A stretch of 64,000 nt of DNA, taken from NCBI RefSeq assembly GCF_015223065.1, contig NZ_JADFBY010000005.1, positions 225,538 to 289,537 on the forward strand, given 5' to 3'. Below are positions 18,951 through 27,849 of this stretch, piece after piece. The translations under genes and the position numbers were made by a program. Each line of letters opens with the position of its first letter. Within the stretch, counting starts at the first letter, position 1. Source of the stretch: Mucilaginibacter sp. JRF. Its GTDB lineage: Bacteria; Bacteroidota; Bacteroidia; Sphingobacteriales; Sphingobacteriaceae. The notes below the pieces were generated by a model that ran no database searches, was not told the origin of the DNA, and saw only the letters and a list, made by a program, of their open reading frames with translations.

Positions 18951-19000
18951 AACTAAAAATTTAGTTGCAAATATGAAAAACAACTAATACCTTAGTTTTG
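18951..19000 (+). promoter_or_regulatory. Two BlaI-type dyad operators over the promoter
   Basis: Dyad 1 is AACTAAA-AA-TTTAGTT at 18951-18966 and dyad 2 is AACTAA-TACC-TTAGTT at 18982-18997; they share the AACTAA/TTAGTT half-sites. TAGTTTTG at 18993-19000 matches the -7 box TAnnTTTG and overlaps dyad 2. The TTG within dyad 1's edge (18964-18967 region) can serve as the -33 element. The repressor encoded 61 bases downstream would therefore block its own promoter. Confidence 0.65.
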
Positions 19001-19060
19001 TAAAGGATATAGATGGTTTGGATGCATCAGCCATTTATCAGGTATAAGTAACAGAAAGAT

Positions 19061-19429
19061 ATGGAAATTAAAGAATTAACAAGAGCCGAAGAACAGATAA
19101 TGCAGGTATTATGGCAATTAAAAAAGGGATATGTGAAGGATGTAATTGAATTGCTGCCTGAGCCGAAACCTGCTTATAACACCGTATCAACCATTATCAG
19201 GATTTTGGAAACCAAGGGCTTTGTTGGGCATACCGCCTATGGTAAAAGCCACGAGTATAACCCGGTGATCAGCAAGGAACAGTACCAGGATTTTGCGTCG
19301 GACAAGCTTTTGAGCGGATACTTTAACAACTCGGTTAACAGCATGCTGTCGTTCTTTGTAAAAAAGGAAAAGATAAACCTTAAGGAGGCCGACGAGATAA
19401 TGAAACTTATTGAAAAACTAAAAGAATAA
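19061..19429 (+). CDS. BlaI/MecI-family transcriptional repressor
   Basis: 122 residues. The N-terminal winged helix is clear: LTRAEEQIMQVLW, then VKDVIELLPEPKPAYNTVST as recognition region, IIRILETKGFVGH as wing. A short C-terminal dimerisation helix follows. BlaI proteins repress their own operon until cleaved after a signal from a BlaR1-type membrane peptidase. Exactly such a peptidase gene follows six bases downstream. Two dyads upstream are good operator candidates. No beta-lactamase gene is adjacent, so the signal is probably not beta-lactam but some envelope cue (inference). Confidence 0.92.
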   Translation: MEIKELTRAEEQIMQVLWQLKKGYVKDVIELLPEPKPAYNTVSTIIRILETKGFVGHTAYGKSHEYNPVISKEQYQDFASDKLLSGYFNNSVNSMLSFFVKKEKINLKEADEIMKLIEKLKE

Positions 19430-19435
19430 ACCGTT

Positions 19436-21139
19436 ATGAACTGGTGGCAATATTTAATACTGGCGAACCTGTATTTGGGATTGTTTTATGGGTTTTACGC
19501 CTTGTTGCTTCGTAAAGAAACATTTTTTCAGCTTAACCGCGTGTTCCTCGTAACATCTGCGGCAATATCGTTCCTGTTACCGTTAATACAAGCCGACTGG
19601 GTACAAAACCTTTTTATTACCCAACAGGTAAAGCAGGTTATATATAACGCCCCGGTTATTGCCCTGCAATACACAGGTAATAACGAAACAGACATTATGA
19701 GCATTGGTACAGCCATAGGTTATGCCTACCTGGCAGGTTTACTGGCTTTCGCCATCAGGTTTACCTGGCAGCTGGCCAGCTTGCAAAGGCTGATCAGCAA
19801 GCACACAGCCGGTGCTTATTCCTTCTTTAAAAAAGTGCAGGTAAGCGGCGAACTGTCCGAACATGAGGTGGTATCGGCCCACGAGCACGTGCACGCCCGC
19901 CAATGGCACTCGGCCGATGTTATGCTGATAGAGCTCATCAGCATCATTAACTGGTTTAACCCTGTAGTTTACCTGTACCGCAAAGCCGTTAAGCATACCC
20001 ACGAGTTTATTGCCGACAGGCAGGTGATTGATGCCGGTGCCGATAAGGCCGGTTATGCCATGCTGTTACTTAACCAAACCTTTAATGCCCCTGTGCACAG
20101 TTTAGTTAATCCATTTTTTAACCACAGCTTATTAAAACAACGAATTATGATGTTGCAAAAAAACAGATCGCAGCGTGTTAAGCTGCTAAAATATGGCCTA
20201 TCGGCCCCGTTATTTGTGCTGATGCTGGTTATGTCGTCAGCCACAATAAATGATAACAAAACGGTAAAGGCCATTAATAAAACCGCAGAGAATGTTCTTG
20301 AAAAATCGGTAACAGAAGTGGTACCGAGGGAGTACATCACCATTGATGAGCCTGAGATAAAAAAACCTGAACCAAAGGTTGAAAGCATAAAAATTGATCC
20401 AAAGCAGGACTTTAAAGCACAGGCTAAACCTTTGGAGATAGAGCTTGACACTGTACCGCAAGGCAAAGAGGTATTTACCCAGGTTGAGCACCAGCCTGAA
20501 TTTCCGGGAGGAATAAAAGGCTTTTCGGAATACCTTAAAACAAACATCAAGTACCCCAACGAAGATGTTATGAACAAAATATCTGGTAAGGTATTTGTTC
20601 AATTCATTGTTGAAACAGATGGTGCATTAAACGACATTCACGTATTACGTGGATTATCGAAAGCGATGAACGCCGAAGCTGTTAGGGTATTAAAAGCTTC
20701 ACCTAAGTGGACACCAGGAAAGCAAAATGGACATCCGGTAAGGGTTCAATACACTGTACCAATAGCTTTTATGCACACACCGGCTGATAACGCTGTTAAG
20801 GAAAGCGAAAAACAAGGCACACTTATCCCCGGCAATGGCGATGATGATAAACCTGCGACCTCATTATTTAAAGCCGAGAATATAAAAGGTACAGTAAGTG
20901 ATGTCACTATAGTAGGCTTTGCCGCAAAAGATACCGCCAAAGCAGGCAAAGGCTTCACGATCAGAGGTCGTAAGTCTGACCTTAAAAATGTAAAGTATTA
21001 TTTAAACGGTAAAGAGATGACTGAAAAAGAGATGAAAGATCTTAATCCGAATAGTATAAAAAGCATTGACGTGATTAAAGATTCCAGCAAAAAACCGGAT
21101 GAAACGGGTTATGGAAAAGTCATGGTTACTACAAAATAA
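19436..21139 (+). CDS. BlaR1-type M56 peptidase with TonB and plug-like domains
   Basis: 567 residues in three parts. Residues 1-270 form a membrane zinc peptidase: transmembrane segments near 5-25, 36-52 and 92-112, the zinc site H149-E-H-V-H153 with HEFIAD at 189-194, and a further membrane segment near 255-272. Residues about 351-446 are a TonB C-terminal domain (PEFPGG, KVFVQFIVE, WTPGKQNG). The tail from about 460 ends in YYLNGKEMTEKEMK, IDVIKD and YGKVMVTTK, the pattern of a TonB-receptor plug. It probably senses an envelope signal and releases the BlaI-type repressor encoded just upstream. The sensor domain of true BlaR1 (penicillin-binding) is absent. Confidence 0.85.
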   Translation: MNWWQYLILANLYLGLFYGFYALLLRKETFFQLNRVFLVTSAAISFLLPLIQADWVQNLFITQQVKQVIYNAPVIALQYTGNNETDIMSIGTAIGYAYLAGLLAFAIRFTWQLASLQRLISKHTAGAYSFFKKVQVSGELSEHEVVSAHEHVHARQWHSADVMLIELISIINWFNPVVYLYRKAVKHTHEFIADRQVIDAGADKAGYAMLLLNQTFNAPVHSLVNPFFNHSLLKQRIMMLQKNRSQRVKLLKYGLSAPLFVLMLVMSSATINDNKTVKAINKTAENVLEKSVTEVVPREYITIDEPEIKKPEPKVESIKIDPKQDFKAQAKPLEIELDTVPQGKEVFTQVEHQPEFPGGIKGFSEYLKTNIKYPNEDVMNKISGKVFVQFIVETDGALNDIHVLRGLSKAMNAEAVRVLKASPKWTPGKQNGHPVRVQYTVPIAFMHTPADNAVKESEKQGTLIPGNGDDDKPATSLFKAENIKGTVSDVTIVGFAAKDTAKAGKGFTIRGRKSDLKNVKYYLNGKEMTEKEMKDLNPNSIKSIDVIKDSSKKPDETGYGKVMVTTK

Positions 21140-21178
21140 GAGTCAGTTAATAGTTCGCACTAAACCTACCTTCACATC

Positions 21179-21213
21179 AAAAAGCCACCTATTTTACCAA
21201 TGGGTGGCTTTTT
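21179..21213 (+). terminator. Rho-independent terminator after BlaR1-like gene
   Basis: Stem AAAAGCCACC (21180-21189) / GGTGGCTTTT (21203-21212) with a 13-base loop, then T. The same stem core recurs at the 24775 terminator. Confidence 0.75.
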
Positions 21214-21249
21214 AGTTGCCGCGTATTTGGTAGCTTTGTGTAACAACCT

Positions 21250-22041
21250 ATGGAACAGCAAGTACACATACTCAACGGCGATGCCATGCTGCATGGCTTT
21301 AACCAAACCGGCCTTGATGGCGATGTATTGGTTTGGCGCGAAATGTTATCAGAAGGGCCGCTGGTGGAGGATATATCCTCGGCCGCGTTTTGGGAACTGC
21401 GCACTAAATGGATAAGCGATACCTTTGAGGAACATGCCGGTGATTATCAAACCAAAGTGGTTGATGAGATAGGCAAACTCAGCTGCCCTTACAAGCAAAT
21501 TACTCTGTGGTTTGAGTTCGATCTGCATTGTCAGGTTAACCTGTTGGGTGTGCTCAACCTGTTGCGCTTGCAAAGCAATTTGAACGAGCCTGACATTTAC
21601 CTGGTATGCCCGGCCGAATACCCCGGCAAGCCTGACTTTAGGGGATTGGGTGAATTAAATGGCAGCGAGCTTGATTATTTGTACGACAGCATCCGCGTAC
21701 AGTTAAGCGATTACGACCTTACCCTTGCTGCCGAGGCCTGGGCTGCCTATTGCACCGCCGATATAACAAAAATTGAAGCCTTTATAAACAGCACACCTTT
21801 TTGGGCCAACCTGCCGTTGCTTAAGCCCGCTTTAGAGGCGCATTTAAAACGCCTGCAAACCAATGAGCAGGACTTAAATTACATTGAGCAGCAATTACTA
21901 AATATTTACAACAGCGGCAAAACCTGCAAGACCGATATTTATACAGCCTTTTGGGCCGATAACGGTATTTATGGTTTTGGCGATACCACTATCGACCAAT
22001 ACCTCAACACCCTGCAACAAAAAGGACTGATCAGCCTTTAA
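21250..22041 (+). CDS. DUF1835 domain-containing protein
   Basis: 263 residues. The N-terminus HILNGDAMLHGF, followed by VWREMLSEGP and LWFEFDLHCQVNLL, matches the DUF1835 family, whose function is unknown. Cytoplasmic, no membrane segment. The C-terminal part (TDIYTAFWADNGIYGFGD, then a short winged-helix-like tail) resembles the partner domain often found with DUF1835. Its stop overlaps by four bases that of the convergent hydrolase gene. Starts about 37 bases after the preceding terminator, so it has its own promoter. Confidence 0.75.
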   Translation: MEQQVHILNGDAMLHGFNQTGLDGDVLVWREMLSEGPLVEDISSAAFWELRTKWISDTFEEHAGDYQTKVVDEIGKLSCPYKQITLWFEFDLHCQVNLLGVLNLLRLQSNLNEPDIYLVCPAEYPGKPDFRGLGELNGSELDYLYDSIRVQLSDYDLTLAAEAWAAYCTADITKIEAFINSTPFWANLPLLKPALEAHLKRLQTNEQDLNYIEQQLLNIYNSGKTCKTDIYTAFWADNGIYGFGDTTIDQYLNTLQQKGLISL

Positions 22042-23615
22042 TTGCTTACTGCTATGGCCGGTGTGCGGTCGCTTTCGTTCTTGATCCTGTCTATAGCGGT
22101 AAGTATGTACAAGTAATGCTTACCCTTTATGGCGGTGTTATCATCGTAAAATAGGTCGGTATTATATTGTATGCGGAGGATATTCTTGGGGTCGTTAATA
22201 TCGGTGCGCTCGCCTTCCTCAAAACGGTAGATCACGTAACCGTAAACAGGCTCATTATCTTTGGCAGTAACAGGCTCCTGCCAGGTTAAGCGTACGCCTT
22301 TGGCGGTTTCCTTCACCATCAGATCTCTCGGCACATTAGGCGCAACCGAATCCAGCCAAAGCATGGCCGGTGGTAATGCCGGGTGGCGGTAATAAGTAGT
22401 ACGTAACGAGTCGGCTATACCCAGCGGATTACTTATCAGAGAATTCGAGCTAAAGTAAACACTGCCCTGCACCCTTGGGTTGTTACGCAGGTAGGTGATC
22501 TGGTTAGGCAACTCGGCAGGGTTGCGGAATGCGGCCGTTTTGCGCTCCAGCAATCGGTATGGTGCCTGCCCTATATACAGGTGATGGTTGTTGGTGTTGT
22601 TGCTCCACCAGTCGGCAAGCTTATCAAACGCTGCCGAGCGGTTGCCTATAGGCCAGTATAGCTGCGGATTAATGTAATCCAGCCAGCCCTCGCGTATCCA
22701 GCGGCGGCTATCGGCATATTGGTCATAGTATGATGAACCTCCGTTGGTTTCAGAGCCATCAGGGTTTTGATACTTATTGGCCCATATACCAAACGGACTG
22801 ATACCAAATTTCATGGCGGGCTTGTGGGCGTGTATGCTATCGCTCAGCATTTTTATCAGCACATCCACATTGTTGCGGCGCCAATCCTTAATATCAGTAA
22901 AGCCGGTGCCGTATTTTTCAAATGCTTCCTGATCGTTTATGCGCTGCCCGGCAATAGGGTAAGGGTAAAAATAATCATCAAGGTGAATACCATCCACATC
23001 GTAATTATCAACCACATTCAATATAACACGCACAATGTATTCGCGCACCTCGGGTATACCGGGATTAAACAGTTTGATACCTCCGTAGGTGAAGAACCAT
23101 TCTGGTTTAAGGCGGGTAATATGGTCGCTGGCTATAGCGTTCGCATTTTTATCAAACGTGGCACGGTAGGGGTTAAACCAGGCATGTAGTTCCATGCCGC
23201 GTTTATGGGCTTCGGTAACGGCAAACTCCAACGGATCATAAGATGGTGATGGCGCTTTACCCTGCTGGCCGGTAAGGTATTTTGACCACGGCTCAAAGCT
23301 CTTGGCATAAAGCGCGTCGGCTGCGGGGCGTATCTGTAGCATAACCGCGTTTATACCGGTTTGCTGGTGCTGGTCAAGCAGGGCCAGTAGTTCTGACCGT
23401 TGCTTATCAGGCAAGGTGCGTGAGCTGCTCGGCCAGTCAATATTTACCACGGTGGCTATCCATACCCCTCTAAACTCGCGTTTTGGGTCGGGTTTATAGG
23501 TGTCGGTTAATTCAAGCTCCTGGGCGGGCTGTGCATATACACTTAAACACGACAGCACTAAAAATATATACAATACAGCAACAGTGTAGATACGCATCAA
23601 CAAAGGGTTTATCAA
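22038..23615 (-). CDS. Family 10-like glycosyl hydrolase (DUF187/GHL10)
   Basis: 525 residues. A signal peptide (hydrophobic VAVLYIFLVLSCLSVYA) sends it to the periplasm or surface. KREFRGVWIATVVNIDWPS, INAVMLQIRPAADALY, ELHAWFNPYRA and DGIHLDDYFYPYP are hallmarks of the GHL10/YngK family, a TIM-barrel glycosidase type with carboxylates after strands 4 and 7. The C-terminal ~100 residues form a fibronectin type III-like domain (PNVPRDLMVKETAKGVRLTW). Likely substrate is a peptidoglycan or exopolysaccharide chain, not proven. A second ATG six codons in (23597) is an equally good start. Confidence 0.85.
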   Translation of the reverse strand: MINPLLMRIYTVAVLYIFLVLSCLSVYAQPAQELELTDTYKPDPKREFRGVWIATVVNIDWPSSSRTLPDKQRSELLALLDQHQQTGINAVMLQIRPAADALYAKSFEPWSKYLTGQQGKAPSPSYDPLEFAVTEAHKRGMELHAWFNPYRATFDKNANAIASDHITRLKPEWFFTYGGIKLFNPGIPEVREYIVRVILNVVDNYDVDGIHLDDYFYPYPIAGQRINDQEAFEKYGTGFTDIKDWRRNNVDVLIKMLSDSIHAHKPAMKFGISPFGIWANKYQNPDGSETNGGSSYYDQYADSRRWIREGWLDYINPQLYWPIGNRSAAFDKLADWWSNNTNNHHLYIGQAPYRLLERKTAAFRNPAELPNQITYLRNNPRVQGSVYFSSNSLISNPLGIADSLRTTYYRHPALPPAMLWLDSVAPNVPRDLMVKETAKGVRLTWQEPVTAKDNEPVYGYVIYRFEEGERTDINDPKNILRIQYNTDLFYDDNTAIKGKHYLYILTAIDRIKNESDRTPAIAVSN

Positions 23616-23836
23616 TTAATCTGCAAAGATATAAACTGTGAGTATGTACTTTTATTATTACATATAATAAATCGCAGTATTTTGTGTTTTATGCTTATTG
23701 TACTTATTTTAGCGGGGAAGCACACCCCTTAAAAAGGGTATTTTTTAAACGGTATTATTAACTTAAAGCACTAAGTAATAATAACATGCCATAGCCCGCG
23801 TGCATCAATTGTGCCGGGTGTTTAAACTAACTATTT

Positions 23837-24748
23837 ATGGAGAACCTTTCTGAAAAACCAGTAAAAAAGAATTCGAACGTAATTTATTTTTTGATCATTG
23901 TGGTGATCGCCCTTCTGGGTACTGATGTTTACCTGTACCTGCAAAAAAACAAAACGGAGGAGCGTGTAGTTGTTGTTAACGACGAAAAATCGCGCCTGCA
24001 AACCGAGTTGGATAGCCTTGAGAACCAAATTGAGTTGGTAAACAGCGCGAAAACCAAAATGTCGGCCGAACTGCAAGCCAAGAACGATTCGCTGCAAAAT
24101 AAAATAAAGGTATTACGTGGCGAGCTGGCCAAAGGTACACTATCAAAAGAGGAGCTGGCCAAGGCCCGTGAGGATGTAAAACAACTACGCTACTTTGTAA
24201 CCAAATACACTGCCGATATTGAGGAGCTTAAAAAGCAAAACTCATCGCTGTTAACTGAGCGCGATACCCTGAAATCAAACCTGGCTGTCGCTACCGAAAA
24301 AGCAACAACGCTTGAAAAACAAAACCAGGAGCTGAGCACCAAGGTACAGCAGGCTGCCGCCCTAAAACTATCAGCTACCGAAATTGTGGCTTACAAGGTT
24401 AAGGACAATGGAAAGGAATCAGACGTTACCAAGGCAAAAACAGCTAAAAAATTCAAGATCAACTTTACGCTGGTGCCTAACGGTGTTGCCGCCAAGGCCC
24501 TGCACGATGTTTATGTGCGTGTAATTGATCCAACAGGCAACCTGATCACCTCGGCAGAAACCGGAAACTTTACCGCCGACGACCAGGAGATGCAATACAG
24601 CTACAAAACCGCTATCGACTTTAGAGATGACGGCAGCGCTTACACTATTGATTGGTTTAACCCTACCACCTTCCAAAAAGGCACTTACACAATAATGCTT
24701 TATTCGGATGGTTTCAGCATGGGTAAATCAAGCATCACCCTGAAATAA
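23837..24748 (+). CDS. Membrane-anchored coiled-coil protein, unknown function
   Basis: 303 residues. One transmembrane helix near 17-36 (VIYFLIIVVIALLGTDVYLYL) is followed by a long coiled coil (about 40-175, heptads rich in L, K and E). The C-terminal domain of about 120 residues is beta-rich with KFKINFTLVPN and DVYVRVIDPTGN. The layout suggests an inner-membrane anchor with a periplasmic stalk and a small sensing or binding head. The family is common and uncharacterised in Bacteroidota. It stands alone, 221 bases downstream of the divergent hydrolase start, and ends at a strong terminator. Confidence 0.7.
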   Translation: MENLSEKPVKKNSNVIYFLIIVVIALLGTDVYLYLQKNKTEERVVVVNDEKSRLQTELDSLENQIELVNSAKTKMSAELQAKNDSLQNKIKVLRGELAKGTLSKEELAKAREDVKQLRYFVTKYTADIEELKKQNSSLLTERDTLKSNLAVATEKATTLEKQNQELSTKVQQAAALKLSATEIVAYKVKDNGKESDVTKAKTAKKFKINFTLVPNGVAAKALHDVYVRVIDPTGNLITSAETGNFTADDQEMQYSYKTAIDFRDDGSAYTIDWFNPTTFQKGTYTIMLYSDGFSMGKSSITLK

Positions 24749-24774
24749 TATAAATAAGTTTTATATGAAATAAG

Positions 24775-24798
24775 AAAGCCACCCAACGGGTGGCTTTT
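24775..24798. terminator. Bidirectional hairpin terminator
   Basis: AAAGCCACCC / GGGTGGCTTT with a three-base loop, then a T-run on the plus strand and A-rich sequence before it. It separates the convergent coiled-coil and DUF885 genes. Confidence 0.75.
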
Positions 24799-24804
24799 CT
24801 GTTT

Positions 24805-26592
24805 TTATTGCTTGGCTGCCCAGGCATCCATCTTGGTTTCGAACACGCTGAGTGGCATGGCGCCATCCTTAAGTACCTGGTTATGGTATTCGGCCAGGTT
24901 GAATTTGCTGCCCAGTTGCTTTTCGTATTTGGTGCGCAGTTCGCGTATTTTAAGCGCGCCGGTTTTGTAACCTAAAGCCTGCGCGGGTATGCCCATGTAG
25001 CGCTCAATTTCGGCAGTGGCGCCTTGTTCGCTGATGGCCTCATTATCCATCATGTATTTAATGGCTTGTTCGCGGGTCATGCCTTTGGTATGTATGGCCA
25101 CGTCAACCACCAGTCTGATGGCGCGGTGCATTTCATCGCCCAGGGCACCCATGTGCTGATATGGGTCGGTATACAAACCCAGTTCCTTGCCTAACGATTC
25201 GCAATACAGCGCCCAACCCTCTACATAAGCATTTTCAAACACCAAAAAGCGGCGGAACTTAGGCAGATCATTATTCTCGAAGGTAAGCGAGATCTGGTAA
25301 TGGTGACCCGGTATGGCCTCGTGCAAAAACAGCGACTCCATGCCCGATGTTACGTTGAATGTTTTGGCATCCAGTATAGGTACATAAAATATGCCCGGGC
25401 GCTTGCCATCTGCCGACCCCGGATTATACTCTGCGCTCGCCGATGCCGCCCTGAAAGCCTCGGTTTGCTTAATCACGAAAGGTATTTTAGGCTCATGGCT
25501 GAACATCTTTTTCAGGTTCGGTTTCATGCGCTGATGAATGTTCTCGAAAGCGTTGAGCACATCCTTCGGTGTTTTGTAGGGCATGAACTTTTTGTCGGTT
25601 TTCATGTACTCAAAAAACGCCTGCATATCGCCCTTAAAGCCAACCAACGTTTTAATGCTGTCCATTTGCCCTTTAATACGGGCTACTTCGCTAAGGCCGG
25701 TCTGGTAAATTTCTTCGGGCGTTTTATTGGTTGATGTTTGCTGCTTAACCAGGTATGCGTATTTGGCCGCCCCATCTGTTACTGATGATAAGCCCGACGT
25801 GCTGCGTGTATGCGGCAAATAATCATTTTTTAGATAGAGCGCCAGTTTTTTGTAGGTGGGCACGGCCACCTCCATAATGGTTTTCTTGTAGTCGGCGGTG
25901 AGTTTATCGGCATCGGCCTTGGCAATATCTTTCGGCAGGTTTTTTATCGGCTCATAAAAAAGGCTTTTTTCGGGTGATGTTACCACGAAGCTTTCCATTT
26001 GCGGTATCATTTTTACCACCAGCGCCTTGGGTAGTACTACGCCGGTTTTAACGCCCTTGTTAAAGTTGGCGATGGCCGTATCGGCCCAGGCCGAAAAAGC
26101 GGTGAGCCTTTTCAGCCAATCGGTATAATCCTTAACGGTTTTAAAGGGTTGCGCTGCCCCGCCCGAGCCAAACTGACCCATAGTTAGCGGCAGGGCGAAC
26201 ATTTGGTTAAAGGGTAAATACTCCAGGTGATGCTTAAACCCATCCAGCGAGGTTTGGGCCTCGTAAATAAAAATATCGTACGATAGCTTGTCGTTATCGC
26301 TCAATTCCTCGCGGTTAAAGGTTTTTACACTGTCGAGGTAGGCTTTGTAAAAACTTTCGGATGCCTTTATGTAATCATCAGCAATGTAATTAGGCAGCTC
26401 GGCATTATAGCGGTTATCGCCAATATAGGTGGCCGAAATAGGGTCGAGTTTTAAATAGGCCTCGTAGTAATTGTCGAAAATTTTGGCAAGCTTCTCGTTC
26501 TTGTCGCTTGATGATTCGGAACTTTTTTTGCTCGATTGGTTACAGGCGGCCAGTGCCCCTGCGAGGCACATGAGCAGTAAGGTTTTTTTCAT
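24805..26592 (-). CDS. DUF885 family lipoprotein, probable metal-dependent hydrolase
   Basis: 595 residues. A lipoprotein signal ends at LAACNQ (cysteine 17), so it is membrane-anchored outside the cytoplasm. The family signature FLHEAIPGHHYQISL near 415-430 contains HExxxxHH, a putative zinc site. GWALYCESLGKELGLY and MTREQAIKYM, later in the chain, are also DUF885 features. The family is related to M2/M3-like peptidases in fold but its substrate is unsettled. Upstream an inverted repeat at 26604-26625 overlaps the likely promoter. Monocistronic. Confidence 0.85.
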   Translation of the reverse strand: MKKTLLLMCLAGALAACNQSSKKSSESSSDKNEKLAKIFDNYYEAYLKLDPISATYIGDNRYNAELPNYIADDYIKASESFYKAYLDSVKTFNREELSDNDKLSYDIFIYEAQTSLDGFKHHLEYLPFNQMFALPLTMGQFGSGGAAQPFKTVKDYTDWLKRLTAFSAWADTAIANFNKGVKTGVVLPKALVVKMIPQMESFVVTSPEKSLFYEPIKNLPKDIAKADADKLTADYKKTIMEVAVPTYKKLALYLKNDYLPHTRSTSGLSSVTDGAAKYAYLVKQQTSTNKTPEEIYQTGLSEVARIKGQMDSIKTLVGFKGDMQAFFEYMKTDKKFMPYKTPKDVLNAFENIHQRMKPNLKKMFSHEPKIPFVIKQTEAFRAASASAEYNPGSADGKRPGIFYVPILDAKTFNVTSGMESLFLHEAIPGHHYQISLTFENNDLPKFRRFLVFENAYVEGWALYCESLGKELGLYTDPYQHMGALGDEMHRAIRLVVDVAIHTKGMTREQAIKYMMDNEAISEQGATAEIERYMGIPAQALGYKTGALKIRELRTKYEKQLGSKFNLAEYHNQVLKDGAMPLSVFETKMDAWAAKQ

Positions 26593-26603
26593 TGTTTCAG
26601 GAG

Positions 26604-26625
26604 GTTAGCTAAATATAAAGCTAAC
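26604..26625. promoter_or_regulatory. Inverted repeat at the DUF885 promoter
   Basis: GTTAGCT at 26604-26610 and AGCTAAC at 26619-26625 are perfect arms around an eight-base centre. On the minus strand the centre reads TATATTTA, one base off the -7 box, only 15-20 bases before the start. It could be an operator set over the promoter or a leader hairpin. Confidence 0.35.
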
Positions 26626-26652
26626 AAAAAACAACGGAGAAAGAGGGAAACA

Positions 26653-27849
26653 TTATTCGGCCTTGAACTTTATGCTCAGTTTTATCTTTTTAGGCTTCTC
26701 GCTAACATCAGACACCCATTTTGGGCCATCTTTGATCAGGGCAATAGCTTGCTGGTCGGTTTCGTCGCTCAGGCTTTTGGTTATCTCAAAATCGGTTAAT
26801 GAGCCATCTTCGTCAACAATAAAAGAGAGCTTTACAGTACCCTCTTTACCATCGGGCGATATGGCATTTTCTTTCAGGTATTGATTGAATTCATCCCAGC
26901 CATTAGCAGGGTGGGCTCCTTTTATTATTTTGCTTTTAGTTACCACTACCACTTCATTCAACGCGTTTTGGTTAGGGATCATGGCAATCATCAATGAATC
27001 CTGATCCTTAACTTTAACATCTTTGCTTTCAAAGCCAACGTAGCCAAAATTCACCGTAGATTTTTCGGGTACTGTTAGTGTAAAGTTTCCGTTAGCATCT
27101 GTTTGTGTGCCAATGTTTTTATCTTTTACTTTTACATCTACACCAGGCAATGGTTGTTTAAGATCGTCGGTTACTTTGCCGATAATTGTTTTTCGCTTAA
27201 TAATATCACTCGTTATTGTTGCCACCGAGCCTGTTACAGTTTCGCGTTTTTGTGTAGCATACCCCATCACAATTATCTCATCAAGAGAAGCGCCTTTTCT
27301 GATAGCCGTATCAATTGGTACTGAATTAGGATCAAAAGCCAATTCGGTAGCAGGCCGGTATTTCTTTTTACGGAGTTTGGCCTTTGGTTTTTTTGCTGAT
27401 GCCATGTATGGCGACGGCGAAAATGTATCCATCTTCGCTGTTTCTTGTAATGCGCTGTCCTTTTTTTCGGGAGTTGCCGAGCTACCTACAACCCCGGATG
27501 GTTTCACGATCTCAACCTGTTTAGCTAATTCGTTCTCGTTAAGTTTTGGTTTATCAGTATAAAACCATAAACCAATTGCGCCCAATACAACAATAACTGA
27601 TGCCGCCGCGGTTAACCGCCACATCAGCATGCTCCTTACCTTGCCTATGGCGGTACGTTGCTGCAAGCGCCCGGTAATGTCATCAAGATTAACCTGCTGG
27701 TTGCCGCCTGCTTTGCCATAGCCCTCCAAAGCATCCATCAGGAATGGGTCGTTCTGTGCCTCGCGCTCCAGCTGGTGCATGGCGCGGGCATCAAGCTCCC
27801 CGTTCAGGTACTTCTCAATTTGCTTCGCTATGTCGGTAGGCTTACTCAC
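26653..27849 (-). CDS. Anti-sigma-like membrane protein with CarboxypepD_reg and TonB domains
   Basis: 398 residues. The cytoplasmic N-terminus (about 1-75: IEKYLNGELDARAMHQLE) resembles anti-sigma proteins of this phylum. One transmembrane helix lies near 83-101. The periplasmic part has a linker with the SusC-like motif EIIVMGYATQKRETVTGSV, a carboxypeptidase-regulatory-like beta domain (GKVTDDLKQPLPGVDVKVKD to FGYVGFESK), then EVVVV and a TonB C-terminal-type domain (NGWDEFNQYLKEN, VKLSFIVDEDGSL). It overlaps the sigma-factor gene by eight bases, the standard coupled sigma/anti-sigma layout. It probably holds that sigma factor inactive until an envelope signal arrives. Confidence 0.82.
   Translation of the reverse strand: MSKPTDIAKQIEKYLNGELDARAMHQLEREAQNDPFLMDALEGYGKAGGNQQVNLDDITGRLQQRTAIGKVRSMLMWRLTAAASVIVVLGAIGLWFYTDKPKLNENELAKQVEIVKPSGVVGSSATPEKKDSALQETAKMDTFSPSPYMASAKKPKAKLRKKKYRPATELAFDPNSVPIDTAIRKGASLDEIIVMGYATQKRETVTGSVATITSDIIKRKTIIGKVTDDLKQPLPGVDVKVKDKNIGTQTDANGNFTLTVPEKSTVNFGYVGFESKDVKVKDQDSLMIAMIPNQNALNEVVVVTKSKIIKGAHPANGWDEFNQYLKENAISPDGKEGTVKLSFIVDEDGSLTDFEITKSLSDETDQQAIALIKDGPKWVSDVSEKPKKIKLSIKFKAE

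Noticed and set aside
23726..23746. Weak hairpin CCCTT/AAGGG followed by T-run before the coiled-coil gene
   Set aside because: Only five base pairs and no transcript to stop; it may be chance in AT-rich DNA.
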